DNA of 18,613 bases from UBA9676 sp036522155 (GTDB lineage Bacteria; Actinomycetota; Actinomycetes; Streptosporangiales; Streptosporangiaceae), in contig DATDGI010000248.1 of the NCBI GenBank assembly GCA_036522155.1, positions 1 through 18,613 of the forward strand. Direction: 5' to 3'. The translations under genes were made by a program, and so were the position numbers. Within the stretch, counting starts at the first letter, position 1; each line of letters starts with the position of its first letter. This document shows, piece after piece, positions 1 through 6,896 of the stretch. A model generated the notes under the pieces. The model saw only the letters and a list, made by a program, of their open reading frames with translations, was not told where the DNA came from and did no database searches.

Positions 1-1082
1 GGACGGCATTCATGGTCGACCGGCCCGGGCGGGAACAGCCGGTCAAGCACCCGCAGACGGAGCCCTGGCTTCAGCCTGGTGGCCGAGCTGCGCACCCCGC
101 GGACCAGCTTGCCGTGGTCGGCCCGGGCCACCTTGCGCCACGTGACCGGCGGCTGATCGAGCACCAGGTCCTCAGTGGTCTCGGGCCGCTGGCTGAGCCA
201 CCGCAGCCCCCGGCAGATGTTCGCCAGATGGCACTCGCCCCCGGCGTCGGCCAGGTCAAGCAGCGCCATCGGCGCCATCGCATGCTGGTGGACGCTGTAC
301 ACCGGGTAGCCCTCGACCACCGCGCCGGTACGGGCGTCGTAATGCCACCACCACTGGCCGGCCTCCCCCTGCGCCGCACAGACCGCGGCCGCGACCGAGC
401 CGGCGGCGGCCAGCGCCTCCGGGTCGTCCGCGCTGGCGTGCAGCCGGGCCAGCGCCTGGACCGGGTAGATCTGGTCGGCGAAGCTGCCCAGATGGGCGCG
501 GTACCAGGCGGCACCGCCGGTCACGTGCGGGTAGAGGACGTCGCGGGCGGCCAGCAGCCGCTGCCGGGCCCTGGCCAGCCTGCGCTCCACATCGGCGTGC
601 GGCCGGGCGGCGACCAGCGCGGACACGGCCCAGGCCGCGGTGACCACCTCGACCGGCCCGCCGTAGCCGTCCAGCTGGGCCAGCCTGGCCAGCGCGTGCG
701 GCAGTTCACTGTGGCCGGCCTCGGCGGCGGCCCAGCACACCAGGGCCACGTCGGCCAGGCTGGTCATGGTGTCCAGCCGCTTGGCCAGCCGGCCGACCAG
801 GTCGCGGCCGTTCTCGCCGCCCAGCACCGTCCGCTGTTCCTGCTCACCGAGGCGCAGCAAGCCCAGTGCGGCGATAGCGGCGTACCTGAGGCTTTGGCCG
901 GCCGGCACGACCTGCCAGCGCCCGTCCGAGCGCCAGGTCCCGGCCAGGGTGAAGGCGGCGGCCTCGCCGGTCAGTGCCAGCCGCAGGCCACCCGGGGCGT
1001 TGCGGACGAGCCGTTCCAGCAGGCTGGCACAGTCGGGATCAGCACCGGCCACCAGCGCCGTCCGGGGGACGGTCAGCATCAC
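1..1082 (-). CDS. Conserved protein of unknown function, possible alpha/alpha-toroid fold; 3' end outside window
   Basis: An open frame runs leftward without a stop from about 1082 to the window edge, giving about 360 N-terminal residues. I chose the GTG at 1080-1082, directly followed by an in-frame ATG at 1077-1079; the next in-frame start (GTG near 1200) would add a low-complexity stretch that looks non-coding. The product is Ala/Leu-rich with regularly spaced helices, and has conserved-looking aromatic patches: AAWYRAHLGSFADQIYP, then QWWWHYD (nucleotides about 339-358) followed by VYSVHQHAMAPMALL. Repeated helix pairs with such W/H/Y patches resemble the toroid fold of terpenoid cyclases and cellobiose-epimerase-like proteins, but no DxDD or other catalytic signature is visible. 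No signal peptide is seen. It is divergent from rmlC and lies in a polysaccharide region, so a role in glycan metabolism is possible but unproven. Confidence 0.75.
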   Translation of the reverse strand, partial: MMLTVPRTALVAGADPDCASLLERLVRNAPGGLRLALTGEAAAFTLAGTWRSDGRWQVVPAGQSLRYAAIAALGLLRLGEQEQRTVLGGENGRDLVGRLAKRLDTMTSLADVALVCWAAAEAGHSELPHALARLAQLDGYGGPVEVVTAAWAVSALVAARPHADVERRLARARQRLLAARDVLYPHVTGGAAWYRAHLGSFADQIYPVQALARLHASADDPEALAAAGSVAAAVCAAQGEAGQWWWHYDARTGAVVEGYPVYSVHQHAMAPMALLDLADAGGECHLANICRGLRWLSQRPETTEDLVLDQPPVTWRKVARADHGKLVRGVRSSATRLKPGLRLRVLDRLFPPGPVDHECR

Positions 1083-1299
1083 CGGGTCGCCCCCGCCGGG
1101 CCCGCGATGGCCGCTCCGTCCCGGCCCCGCTGGCCGCCGTACTCGCTGGCCCGCACGCGGCCACGCTCCTCCCTGGGCTGGACAACATGGACTTCCGGGC
1201 ACCCCAGCAGGCAAGGACGGTCGCGCTCGCCACCGCCCGGCCGGTCCATCGACCCAGCCGCCCCTGACCGGTCCCCACTGACCCCCGGCCGCCCGAGTG

Positions 1300-1359
1300 A
1301 CCCTAAAACAGCGGGTAGCTGATCGACTACACTGCGTGAAATAGTAGCGAAGCTAATGG
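1300..1359 (+). promoter_or_regulatory. AT-rich promoter region of rmlC
   Basis: The gap between the divergent partial gene and rmlC is about 280 bp. It is GC-rich to about 1300 and then turns AT-rich. A possible -10 hexamer TACACT lies at 1328-1333; the matching -35 position (AAAACA, 1305-1310) is poor. An AAATAGTA octamer at 1339-1346 also occurs upstream of the histidine kinase gene (6857-6864). No convincing Shine-Dalgarno sequence precedes either rmlC start candidate. Nothing else recognisable was seen in 1083-1300. Confidence 0.35.
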
Positions 1360-1380
1360 GTGCCGTCTACGGTTTTCCGC

Positions 1381-2013
1381 ATGGACGCACTTGATATTGA
1401 TGGTGCCTGGCTATTCACCCCGCGCATTTTTTCGGATGAACGGGGTGGTTTTCTTGAATGGTTCCGTGAGGCCGAATTTATGGCAGACATCGGATACCGT
1501 CCGCAAATCGCGCAGGCGAACTGCTCGGTGTCCCGGCGTGGGGCCATCCGCGGCGTCCACTTCGCCGATGTCCCGCCCGGCCAGGCCAAATACGTGACGT
1601 GCGTGGCCGGCCAGATCCTGGACGTCATCGTGGATCTGCGGGTGGGGTCTCCCGGCTACGGCCGGTGGACCGCCGTGAACCTGGATGACCAGGCCCGGCA
1701 GGCGGTCTTCATCGCCGAGGGCCTCGGGCACGCGTTCGCCACCCTGAGCGCCGAGGCCACCGTGATGTACCTGTGCTCCACCCCGTATTCACCGGCCCGG
1801 GAACACGGCGTGCACGCGCTCGATCCCGAGCTGGGTATCGCCTGGCCGGACGGCCTGGCGCCGATCCTGTCCGGCAAGGACGCGGCTGCCCCTCCGCTCG
1901 CCCAGGCCAGGGCGGCGGGCCTGCTCCCGCGGTACCGCGACTGCACCGCACTGGCCGAACGGCTGCGTTCCGGCCACCCACCTGTCCCGCAGCCCGCCCG
2001 GCCCGGTCAGTAA
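1381..2013 (+). CDS. rmlC: dTDP-4-dehydrorhamnose 3,5-epimerase
   Basis: This enzyme epimerises C3 and C5 of dTDP-4-keto-6-deoxy-D-glucose, the third step of dTDP-L-rhamnose synthesis, in the cytoplasm. The product is about 210 residues, normal for this cupin family. Family motifs are present in order: FLEWFR, AQANCSVSRRGAIRGVHF with the catalytic His (residue 60 from the chosen start), PPGQAKYVTC, and STPYSP with the catalytic Tyr (about residue 136), followed by HGVHALDPELGIAWP. I chose the ATG at 1381 because homologues begin at M-x-x-L-x-I-x-GAW; a GTG at 1360 in the same frame would add seven residues. The first roughly 40 codons are much less GC-rich at third positions than the rest. 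It is separated from rmlA, B and D by about 9 kb, and its stop overlaps the convergent flippase gene by 7 bp (2007-2013). Confidence 0.95.
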   Translation: MDALDIDGAWLFTPRIFSDERGGFLEWFREAEFMADIGYRPQIAQANCSVSRRGAIRGVHFADVPPGQAKYVTCVAGQILDVIVDLRVGSPGYGRWTAVNLDDQARQAVFIAEGLGHAFATLSAEATVMYLCSTPYSPAREHGVHALDPELGIAWPDGLAPILSGKDAAAPPLAQARAAGLLPRYRDCTALAERLRSGHPPVPQPARPGQ

Positions 2014-3914
2014 CGGCCCTCATCGACGGCGCCCAGGTCATGCCGGGCCCGCGGCCCGGTCCGTGCCGACGGCCCGGTTCCCCGGCGGGAAGAACGCGGA
2101 TCCCACCGCAGCGCGGCCACCGTCTGCCGGTACAGCGGGGGCGGGCGGCCGGTGTCGGGCGGCCGCGGGTAAACGGCCGGGAGATCGCGGAACACCGGTA
2201 GCGGGCCGGTGGTGTCCCCGTATCCGGACCGGCCGATCCAGGGGTCGGACGGCCGGGCGGTGAAGGCGGCGGCCGGCATCCTGGCCGGCCCAGCGGCGGC
2301 ACCGCCACGGCCGGCCAGGACCGGCGGCGGCTGACCCGGCCCCCGCGGGCGGCGGGTCCGGGTCCGGTGCTGCGGAGCCCGTGACCGTGTCCCGGTGCCC
2401 CACTCCGGCGCGGCCACCCTCGCCGCCAGCCTGCCCGACGGGCGCAGCAGCGCCAGGTCAGCCCGCATGCGGTAGCCGATCAGCCCGATCGCGGCCGCCG
2501 TCACCAGGCCACCCGCCGCCAGGGCCATCAGGTCTCCGGCCACCACCCGGCCCACCGCATAGCAGCACAGCCCGGCCGCGCACGCCCCGGTGACGGGCAG
2601 CCACAGCCGTCCCGCCAGCGCCCGGGCGCCGATCCCGATCTTGTGCAGTTCCCACAGGTACCAGGGCAGTACCAGGCCGGCCGCGATGATGGTCTCCGCC
2701 AGGGCCGCGCCGGAGACACCGCCCATCCTGGCCCCCGCGACCAGCCCGGGGATCAGGACCAGCAGCCAGATCAGCTGGAGGGTGAAGACGATCCGGGACA
2801 TGGCGAGGACGACGAAATAGTCGTAGGTGAGCTCGAACAGGATCTGGAGCGCGGCCAGCACCGCCAGCCAGCGGAGCGGCTGGGCCGACGGCAGCCAGCG
2901 GGCGCCGTAGACGAACCCGATCAATGGCGAGGCCAGCCCGCTCAGCATCAGGCAGATCGGCAGGGTCACGCCGGACAGCAGCCCGGCCACCGACAGGAAG
3001 CCGGCCCGCATCTTGGCCGGGTCATGCTGCACCCGGGCGAACGCGGCCGGGGCCACGTTCCGCACCGGCTGGGAGAACATCGCGACCGGCCAGCCGGACA
3101 GGTTGGAGGCGAGCACGAACAGGCCGAGCGCGGTGACCCCAAGCACCCGCCCGACGACGAGCTGGTCGACGTTGTAGATGGCGAACACGATGACGCCCGA
3201 GCCGGCCAGCGGGAGCCCGAACCGCAGCAGCGGGCGGGCCTTGCGGATGCTGAACCCGAACCTGAGCCGCTCCGGCGAGAACACGATGAACAGGACGAGT
3301 GCGGCCAGGCAGCCAGCCAGGCGGCCGAGCGCGAGGCTCATGGCGCCGAATCCGAGCCAGGCGAGCGCGGCGGTCAGGCCGGCCCCGAGCCAGGTGTTGA
3401 CCTGGTCCGCGATCAGCTTCAGGTCCTGGCGGAAGTGCCGCTGCAGCAGCGCGGCCGGGGTGGCCACGATGCCGTCCACGATGACGACCAGGCACAGCAC
3501 CCGGACCACCCCGGCCGCGGCGGGCGCGCCCATCGCCGAGGAATACAGCGGCGCGGCGAAATAGCAGGCGACGTACAGCGTCACGCTGGTGACCGCGGAG
3601 ATCGTGGCGACCGTCGGGGCGATCTCGCGCGGCTCCCCCGGCCAGCGCACGATGGCCAGGCCGACCCCGAGGTCGTTGAGATTCACCAGGATGCGCAGGG
3701 CAACGTAGGCGACCGCGTAGGTGCCGAACGCATGCGGGCCGAGCAACCTGGCCAGCATGATGCCGATCCCGACCGTGCCCAGCTTGCCCAGGGCGGTGCT
3801 GGTGAAACTCCAGCCGAGCGCGCGGCTCGCCCGTCCGGCCAGTGTCTGCCTGCCGCCCCGGCCGCTGGCGCGCCGCCGCCCCCCATGGCGGGCGGGTCCT
3901 CCCGGAATTACCAC
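2007..3914 (-). CDS. Polysaccharide flippase, MOP superfamily (Wzx/MviN-like), with long disordered C-terminal tail
   Basis: This is an integral membrane transporter of lipid-linked oligosaccharides. Residues about 33-490 contain roughly 12-14 hydrophobic segments. Typical MOP features include SRALGWSFTSTALGKL at the start, ARLLGPHAFGTYA after the first helix (about residues 55-69), and NVDQLVVGRVLG (about 248-259). It starts at GTG 3914, because an in-frame stop lies just upstream; no good ribosome binding site is seen. Residues about 500-635 form a hydrophilic Pro/Arg/Gly-rich tail without membrane segments, longer than is usual for the family and probably cytoplasmic and disordered. It is the third gene of a minus-strand set after two glycosyltransferases, 87 bp beyond the second, so it presumably exports their product. 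Substrate is unknown. The 3' end overlaps rmlC by 7 bp, tail to tail. Confidence 0.9.
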   Translation of the reverse strand: MVIPGGPARHGGRRRASGRGGRQTLAGRASRALGWSFTSTALGKLGTVGIGIMLARLLGPHAFGTYAVAYVALRILVNLNDLGVGLAIVRWPGEPREIAPTVATISAVTSVTLYVACYFAAPLYSSAMGAPAAAGVVRVLCLVVIVDGIVATPAALLQRHFRQDLKLIADQVNTWLGAGLTAALAWLGFGAMSLALGRLAGCLAALVLFIVFSPERLRFGFSIRKARPLLRFGLPLAGSGVIVFAIYNVDQLVVGRVLGVTALGLFVLASNLSGWPVAMFSQPVRNVAPAAFARVQHDPAKMRAGFLSVAGLLSGVTLPICLMLSGLASPLIGFVYGARWLPSAQPLRWLAVLAALQILFELTYDYFVVLAMSRIVFTLQLIWLLVLIPGLVAGARMGGVSGAALAETIIAAGLVLPWYLWELHKIGIGARALAGRLWLPVTGACAAGLCCYAVGRVVAGDLMALAAGGLVTAAAIGLIGYRMRADLALLRPSGRLAARVAAPEWGTGTRSRAPQHRTRTRRPRGPGQPPPVLAGRGGAAAGPARMPAAAFTARPSDPWIGRSGYGDTTGPLPVFRDLPAVYPRPPDTGRPPPLYRQTVAALRWDPRSSRRGTGPSARTGPRARHDLGAVDEGRY

Positions 3915-4001
3915 GTCAATAGGCTATTCATTTTCGCGCCGCGGCACCCGGGAGGGGTGCACGGGCCAGTCCTGAAAGTAGTCAAAGTCATGGCAATATG
4001 G

Positions 4002-5288
4002 TCAGGATGGGCGATCATCATGGATTGGCAGATGAATGGGTGCGGAACGGGGCAATGGTATGCTTGGGAAGAACCTGCCGCGGCCATAGCGGGCGCAATT
4101 AAGAATGGCCTCGTACATGATTTCCGCCCGGCTGGACCAGCTATGCTGGGCCGCCAGCGCCCGCCGGGCCGCCATCACCGCAGGCGACCTGTCCTGGCCC
4201 AGCATGCGGTCGACCTGGTCGGCAAAGTGGCTGGGCCCGGAGGCCACCGCGACCAGATCGGTCGCCAGCCACTGGACCGCGGGCAGGTCGGTGGCGACCA
4301 CTCCCCGCCCGGCCGCGAGGTACTCCAGCGTCTTGAGCGGGAAGCTGCCCCGGTTGAACGAACTGTCCTGGTACGGCACCAGCCCGACCTCCATCAGACG
4401 GAGATAGCCGGGCAGGGCCGCCGACGGCTTGGGCCCGACCCAGCGGACGTTGGGCCGCCGCCTGAGCGCGTCGAATCGGGCCTGGTCGAGGCCGCGCTTG
4501 AGGGGCCCGACGAGCAGCAGCGACCGGCCGCGGTCGGCGACGGCCTCCAGCAGGGCCAGGTCGGTGCGGCCGTTGATGTGCCCGATGAGCCCGGTGATGG
4601 GGGCCGGCAGATCCGCGGCATCGGCCGCCGGGTCGGCCGTGTCGACGTCGGCGTAGGCGGCTACGTCAACCCCGTTCGGCAGCAGCCGGACCGGGAAACC
4701 GCGGCGCTGCCAGCAGTCGGCCAGCACCGGGCTGACCGCCAGCACGAAGTCGGCCGCGGTGGCCGTCCGGCGCTCCCGCGCCGCCAGGCTCCGGCGGCTC
4801 AGGCCCAGCAGGTCGGCTCCGGCCACGTAGTCGTCGAGCACCCAGTAGACATGGACCAGCTCCCGGCAGCTGCCGGCCGGCAGGAACTGCGGCCCGGCGG
4901 AGACCACGGCCCGCACCCGCCCACCGAGCCGCCGGACCGCCGACCGCACGCAGTGACGGACCAGCGCGGTGGTCAGCGGGCTGAGCCCGGGCCGGTACGG
5001 GCCGGGCGGCAGGACCGGCGTCAGGTGGGCCAGGTTGGGGCGGACCAGCCGCAGCCGTGGCTGGGCCGCGAGCGCGGCGGTAGCCGGGTCCCGCCGGGCG
5101 GCGGCGAGCGACAGCGGCGGGTCCACATAGAGCACCGGCCCGAGCCGGGAAAGCTCCTCCGCCATGTGCTGCTCGGCCATCTTGATCCCGTTGAACTGCT
5201 TGGCGGCGCAGATCACCACCAGCCCGTCCCAGCGCCCGGCACCGCCGGCGGGGGACCGGCCGGCCGCCACGGCGCGGCGCTGGCTCAC
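4002..5288 (-). CDS. Glycosyltransferase, GT-B fold, TuaH-like
   Basis: This 428-residue protein probably transfers a sugar from a nucleotide donor to a lipid-linked or polymer acceptor on the cytoplasmic face of the membrane. Visible features, in order: LVVICAAKQFNGIKMAEQH near residues 23-41, LGPVLYVDPPLS (49-60), VVSAGPQFLPAG (128-139), VYWVLDDYVAGADL (147-160), then a C-terminal domain with LLPNGVD (202-208), GLIGHINGRTDL and PLKTLEYLAAGRGVV (317-331), the acidic donor-binding motif around E322. This order is typical of GT4/TuaH-like enzymes. The start is the GTG at 5286-5288, overlapping the stop of the preceding glycosyltransferase (GTGA); the open frame extends further upstream but reads as a shadow of that gene. 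The overlap suggests translational coupling. The last 30 codons are less GC-rich. Donor and acceptor are not predictable. Confidence 0.9.
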   Translation of the reverse strand: MSQRRAVAAGRSPAGGAGRWDGLVVICAAKQFNGIKMAEQHMAEELSRLGPVLYVDPPLSLAAARRDPATAALAAQPRLRLVRPNLAHLTPVLPPGPYRPGLSPLTTALVRHCVRSAVRRLGGRVRAVVSAGPQFLPAGSCRELVHVYWVLDDYVAGADLLGLSRRSLAARERRTATAADFVLAVSPVLADCWQRRGFPVRLLPNGVDVAAYADVDTADPAADAADLPAPITGLIGHINGRTDLALLEAVADRGRSLLLVGPLKRGLDQARFDALRRRPNVRWVGPKPSAALPGYLRLMEVGLVPYQDSSFNRGSFPLKTLEYLAAGRGVVATDLPAVQWLATDLVAVASGPSHFADQVDRMLGQDRSPAVMAARRALAAQHSWSSRAEIMYEAILNCARYGRGRFFPSIPLPRSAPIHLPIHDDRPS

Positions 5289-6400
5289 CGTGCCGTCCGC
5301 TGCATGGCGTGCTCGGCGAGCAGGCCCAGATACTGCCCGGCGACGACCGTCTCGGCGAACTCGGGTCGCCGGGCGTTGACCAATGCCTGGGCGCTGGCCT
5401 GCGCGTAGCAGATGGGATCCGACAGGAACTGCTCGACCGCCTCGGCCCACTTGTCCGCGGACGCCCCGGCATCCAGCAGCACCCCGGACTCACCGGCCGC
5501 TTCCGGGATGCCGCCCACCCGGCTGGCCACCACCGGTATCCCGTTAGCTGACGCCTCGACCACCACCCGGCCGAACGCTTCCGGCCACTGGCTCGGCATC
5601 AGCAGGACGGCGGTAGCCCGGTAGGCCTCCTTGAGGCCGACCGACCGCCTGCGGAAGGTGACGTTCGGCAGCCGTGCGAGTTCTGCGTCCAGGTGCCGGC
5701 GCTGGCTGCGGGCAGTGTTCCAGGCTTCCGCGAACAGGAACCGCCGGTGCGGCAGCAGCCGCGCGACCGCGAGCGCCACCGGCAGGCCCTTCACATCGAT
5801 CGGGTTGACGAAGGTGACGAACTCCGGGGTGCGGCCCAGCGCCAGCGAATCAGACAGCCTGATCGGCGGGTAGATGACGGTCGACCCGACGCCGGTGAGT
5901 TCGCGCAGCCTCGCGTCGATGAACTGCGAGACGCTGACGATCCTGACCAGCGGGCTGCGCAGCAGCTGGGCGATGGCACGGTCGCGGGCGGCCGCCGCCG
6001 CGAGCCCGGTCACACTGCCGTCGGCGATCTGCCGCATGACGACCGGGATTCCCTGGCCGGCCACGGCCTTGGCCAGCACCTCCGCGCCGGTGCCCTGGAC
6101 GATGACCGCATCCGGCCGGCGCTCAGCGAGCCGATCGCCGAGCAGCCGGGGCACCGCCCAGGTGCCCGCCCGGTACACCGGGTAACCGTTCCCGGTGTCC
6201 CTGCGGCGCAGGAGCGGCCGGCCCGTCAGCTGCTCAAGCAGCCGGTAGCCGAGCACGCGGCCGCGCCCGGGCAGGGCGGAAACGACGGCCACATCGTGCC
6301 CGTGCGACCGGAGGGTCAGCGCCAGGTGGTGGATCGCCATGGGGCCGCCGCCCATGGCGTGCGGGATGTGTTTCTCATTTGCCGCGATCAGAATGCGCAT
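5285..6400 (-). CDS. Glycosyltransferase family 4 protein
   Basis: This is a 371-residue cytoplasmic or membrane-associated GT-B retaining glycosyltransferase. The N-terminus MRILIAANEK leads to a Gly-rich loop (GGGP, residues 17-20) and HHLALTLRSHGHDVAVV. The C-terminal half has FVTFVNPIDVKGL and the family's E-x7-E donor-binding motif, PEAFGRVVVE (E274 and E282), followed by GIPVVASRVGGIPE. I chose the ATG at 6398-6400 because MRIL is the standard start and a GGGGGAAA ribosome binding site lies about 6 nt upstream; the frame stays open to 6658 but that extension is unlike the family. It is the first gene of the minus-strand glycosyltransferase-glycosyltransferase-flippase set and overlaps the next gene by 4 bp. 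Sugar specificity is unknown. Confidence 0.92.
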   Translation of the reverse strand: MRILIAANEKHIPHAMGGGPMAIHHLALTLRSHGHDVAVVSALPGRGRVLGYRLLEQLTGRPLLRRRDTGNGYPVYRAGTWAVPRLLGDRLAERRPDAVIVQGTGAEVLAKAVAGQGIPVVMRQIADGSVTGLAAAAARDRAIAQLLRSPLVRIVSVSQFIDARLRELTGVGSTVIYPPIRLSDSLALGRTPEFVTFVNPIDVKGLPVALAVARLLPHRRFLFAEAWNTARSQRRHLDAELARLPNVTFRRRSVGLKEAYRATAVLLMPSQWPEAFGRVVVEASANGIPVVASRVGGIPEAAGESGVLLDAGASADKWAEAVEQFLSDPICYAQASAQALVNARRPEFAETVVAGQYLGLLAEHAMQRTAR

Positions 6401-6832
6401 GACCGATTTCCCCCGCCGGGATGGGTTTTCCGCACGCCAGAACTGCGGATCAGGCACACGCCGCAAGTCCGCCGCGGGAGAACGGGTTAATTTGCCACCT
6501 AAGGAACTGTCTGGGGTACCTGCGTGACCGGCTGGAACTGGTGACCCTGTGCTGGCCAACATTAGCGCACCCACGGGCCGAAAATAGCGGAGCCAGAAGG
6601 CGCGCAGGGCTGCCCCGGGGTAATTTTGCGGCCAGCTGGAAAGACAATCGCTGGACAATCTTCCTATTACCGCCGCAAGCCGGAATCACCGCGCCGGCGC
6701 GGGGTGCGGAATAGCCGGCGGCGCCACCGGGACGGGTGGCCGCATCGCAGCGCACAGCGGCTAGACGGCTGGGCCGGGCGGCGGGTGGCGCACCCCAGCC
6801 GCGGGGCCGGCCCGCATCGCCGGTCAGCTCTT
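6401..6832. promoter_or_regulatory. Divergent intergenic region between glycosyltransferase operon and histidine kinase
   Basis: With the operator region at 6833-6878, this makes a roughly 500-bp gap between diverging genes in which I see no convincing coding sequence. It mixes GC-rich and AT-rich patches, unlike neighbouring genes. A direct repeat GACAATC occurs at 6643-6649 and 6654-6660, 11 bp apart (one helical turn), which could be a regulator site. Both the leftward glycosyltransferase operon and the rightward kinase must be transcribed from this region or the adjacent operator, but no consensus -35/-10 pair is convincing. Confidence 0.4.
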
Positions 6833-6878
6833 CACTCTTAGTAATCTTACCTCGTCAAATAGTAACATTAGGTGAGAT
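6833..6878 (+). promoter_or_regulatory. AT-rich operator/promoter element with inverted and direct repeats upstream of the hybrid kinase
   Basis: Immediately upstream of the kinase start lies an AT-rich patch with two overlapping symmetries. ATCTTACCT (6844-6852) and AGGTGAGAT (6870-6878) form an inverted repeat with 8 of 9 matches and a 17-nt spacer. TAGTAATCTTA (6839-6849) and TAGTAACATTA (6860-6870) are direct repeats with 9 of 11 matches, spaced 21 bp, two helical turns. The ribosome binding site is a run of seven G followed by TTC before the ATG at 6897. Function as an operator is inferred. Confidence 0.4.
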
Positions 6879-6896
6879 GCCAGGCCGGGGGGGTTC

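Noticed and set aside
1083..1202. Upstream GTG start for the partial gene at 1-1082
   Set aside because: The 40 added residues are P/G/R-rich and have no ribosome binding site at useful spacing.
12..1322. Long plus-strand open frame of 436 residues
   Set aside because: Pro/Gly/Arg/Gln-rich composition and no recognisable motif; it is the antisense shadow of the minus-strand partial gene, whose translation has normal protein composition.
2643..5408. Plus-strand open frame of 921 residues
   Set aside because: Antisense to the flippase and TuaH-like glycosyltransferase; composition dominated by R, G, Q, H and P, typical of a high-GC shadow frame.
6401..6658. N-terminal extension of the GT4 glycosyltransferase by 86 residues
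   Set aside because: The family starts at MRILI, and a GGGGGAAA ribosome binding site lies just before that ATG.
6450..6755. 101-residue minus-strand frame in the divergent gap
   Set aside because: No motif, uneven codon use, crosses AT-rich regulatory sequence, and its end overlaps nothing functional; more likely non-coding.
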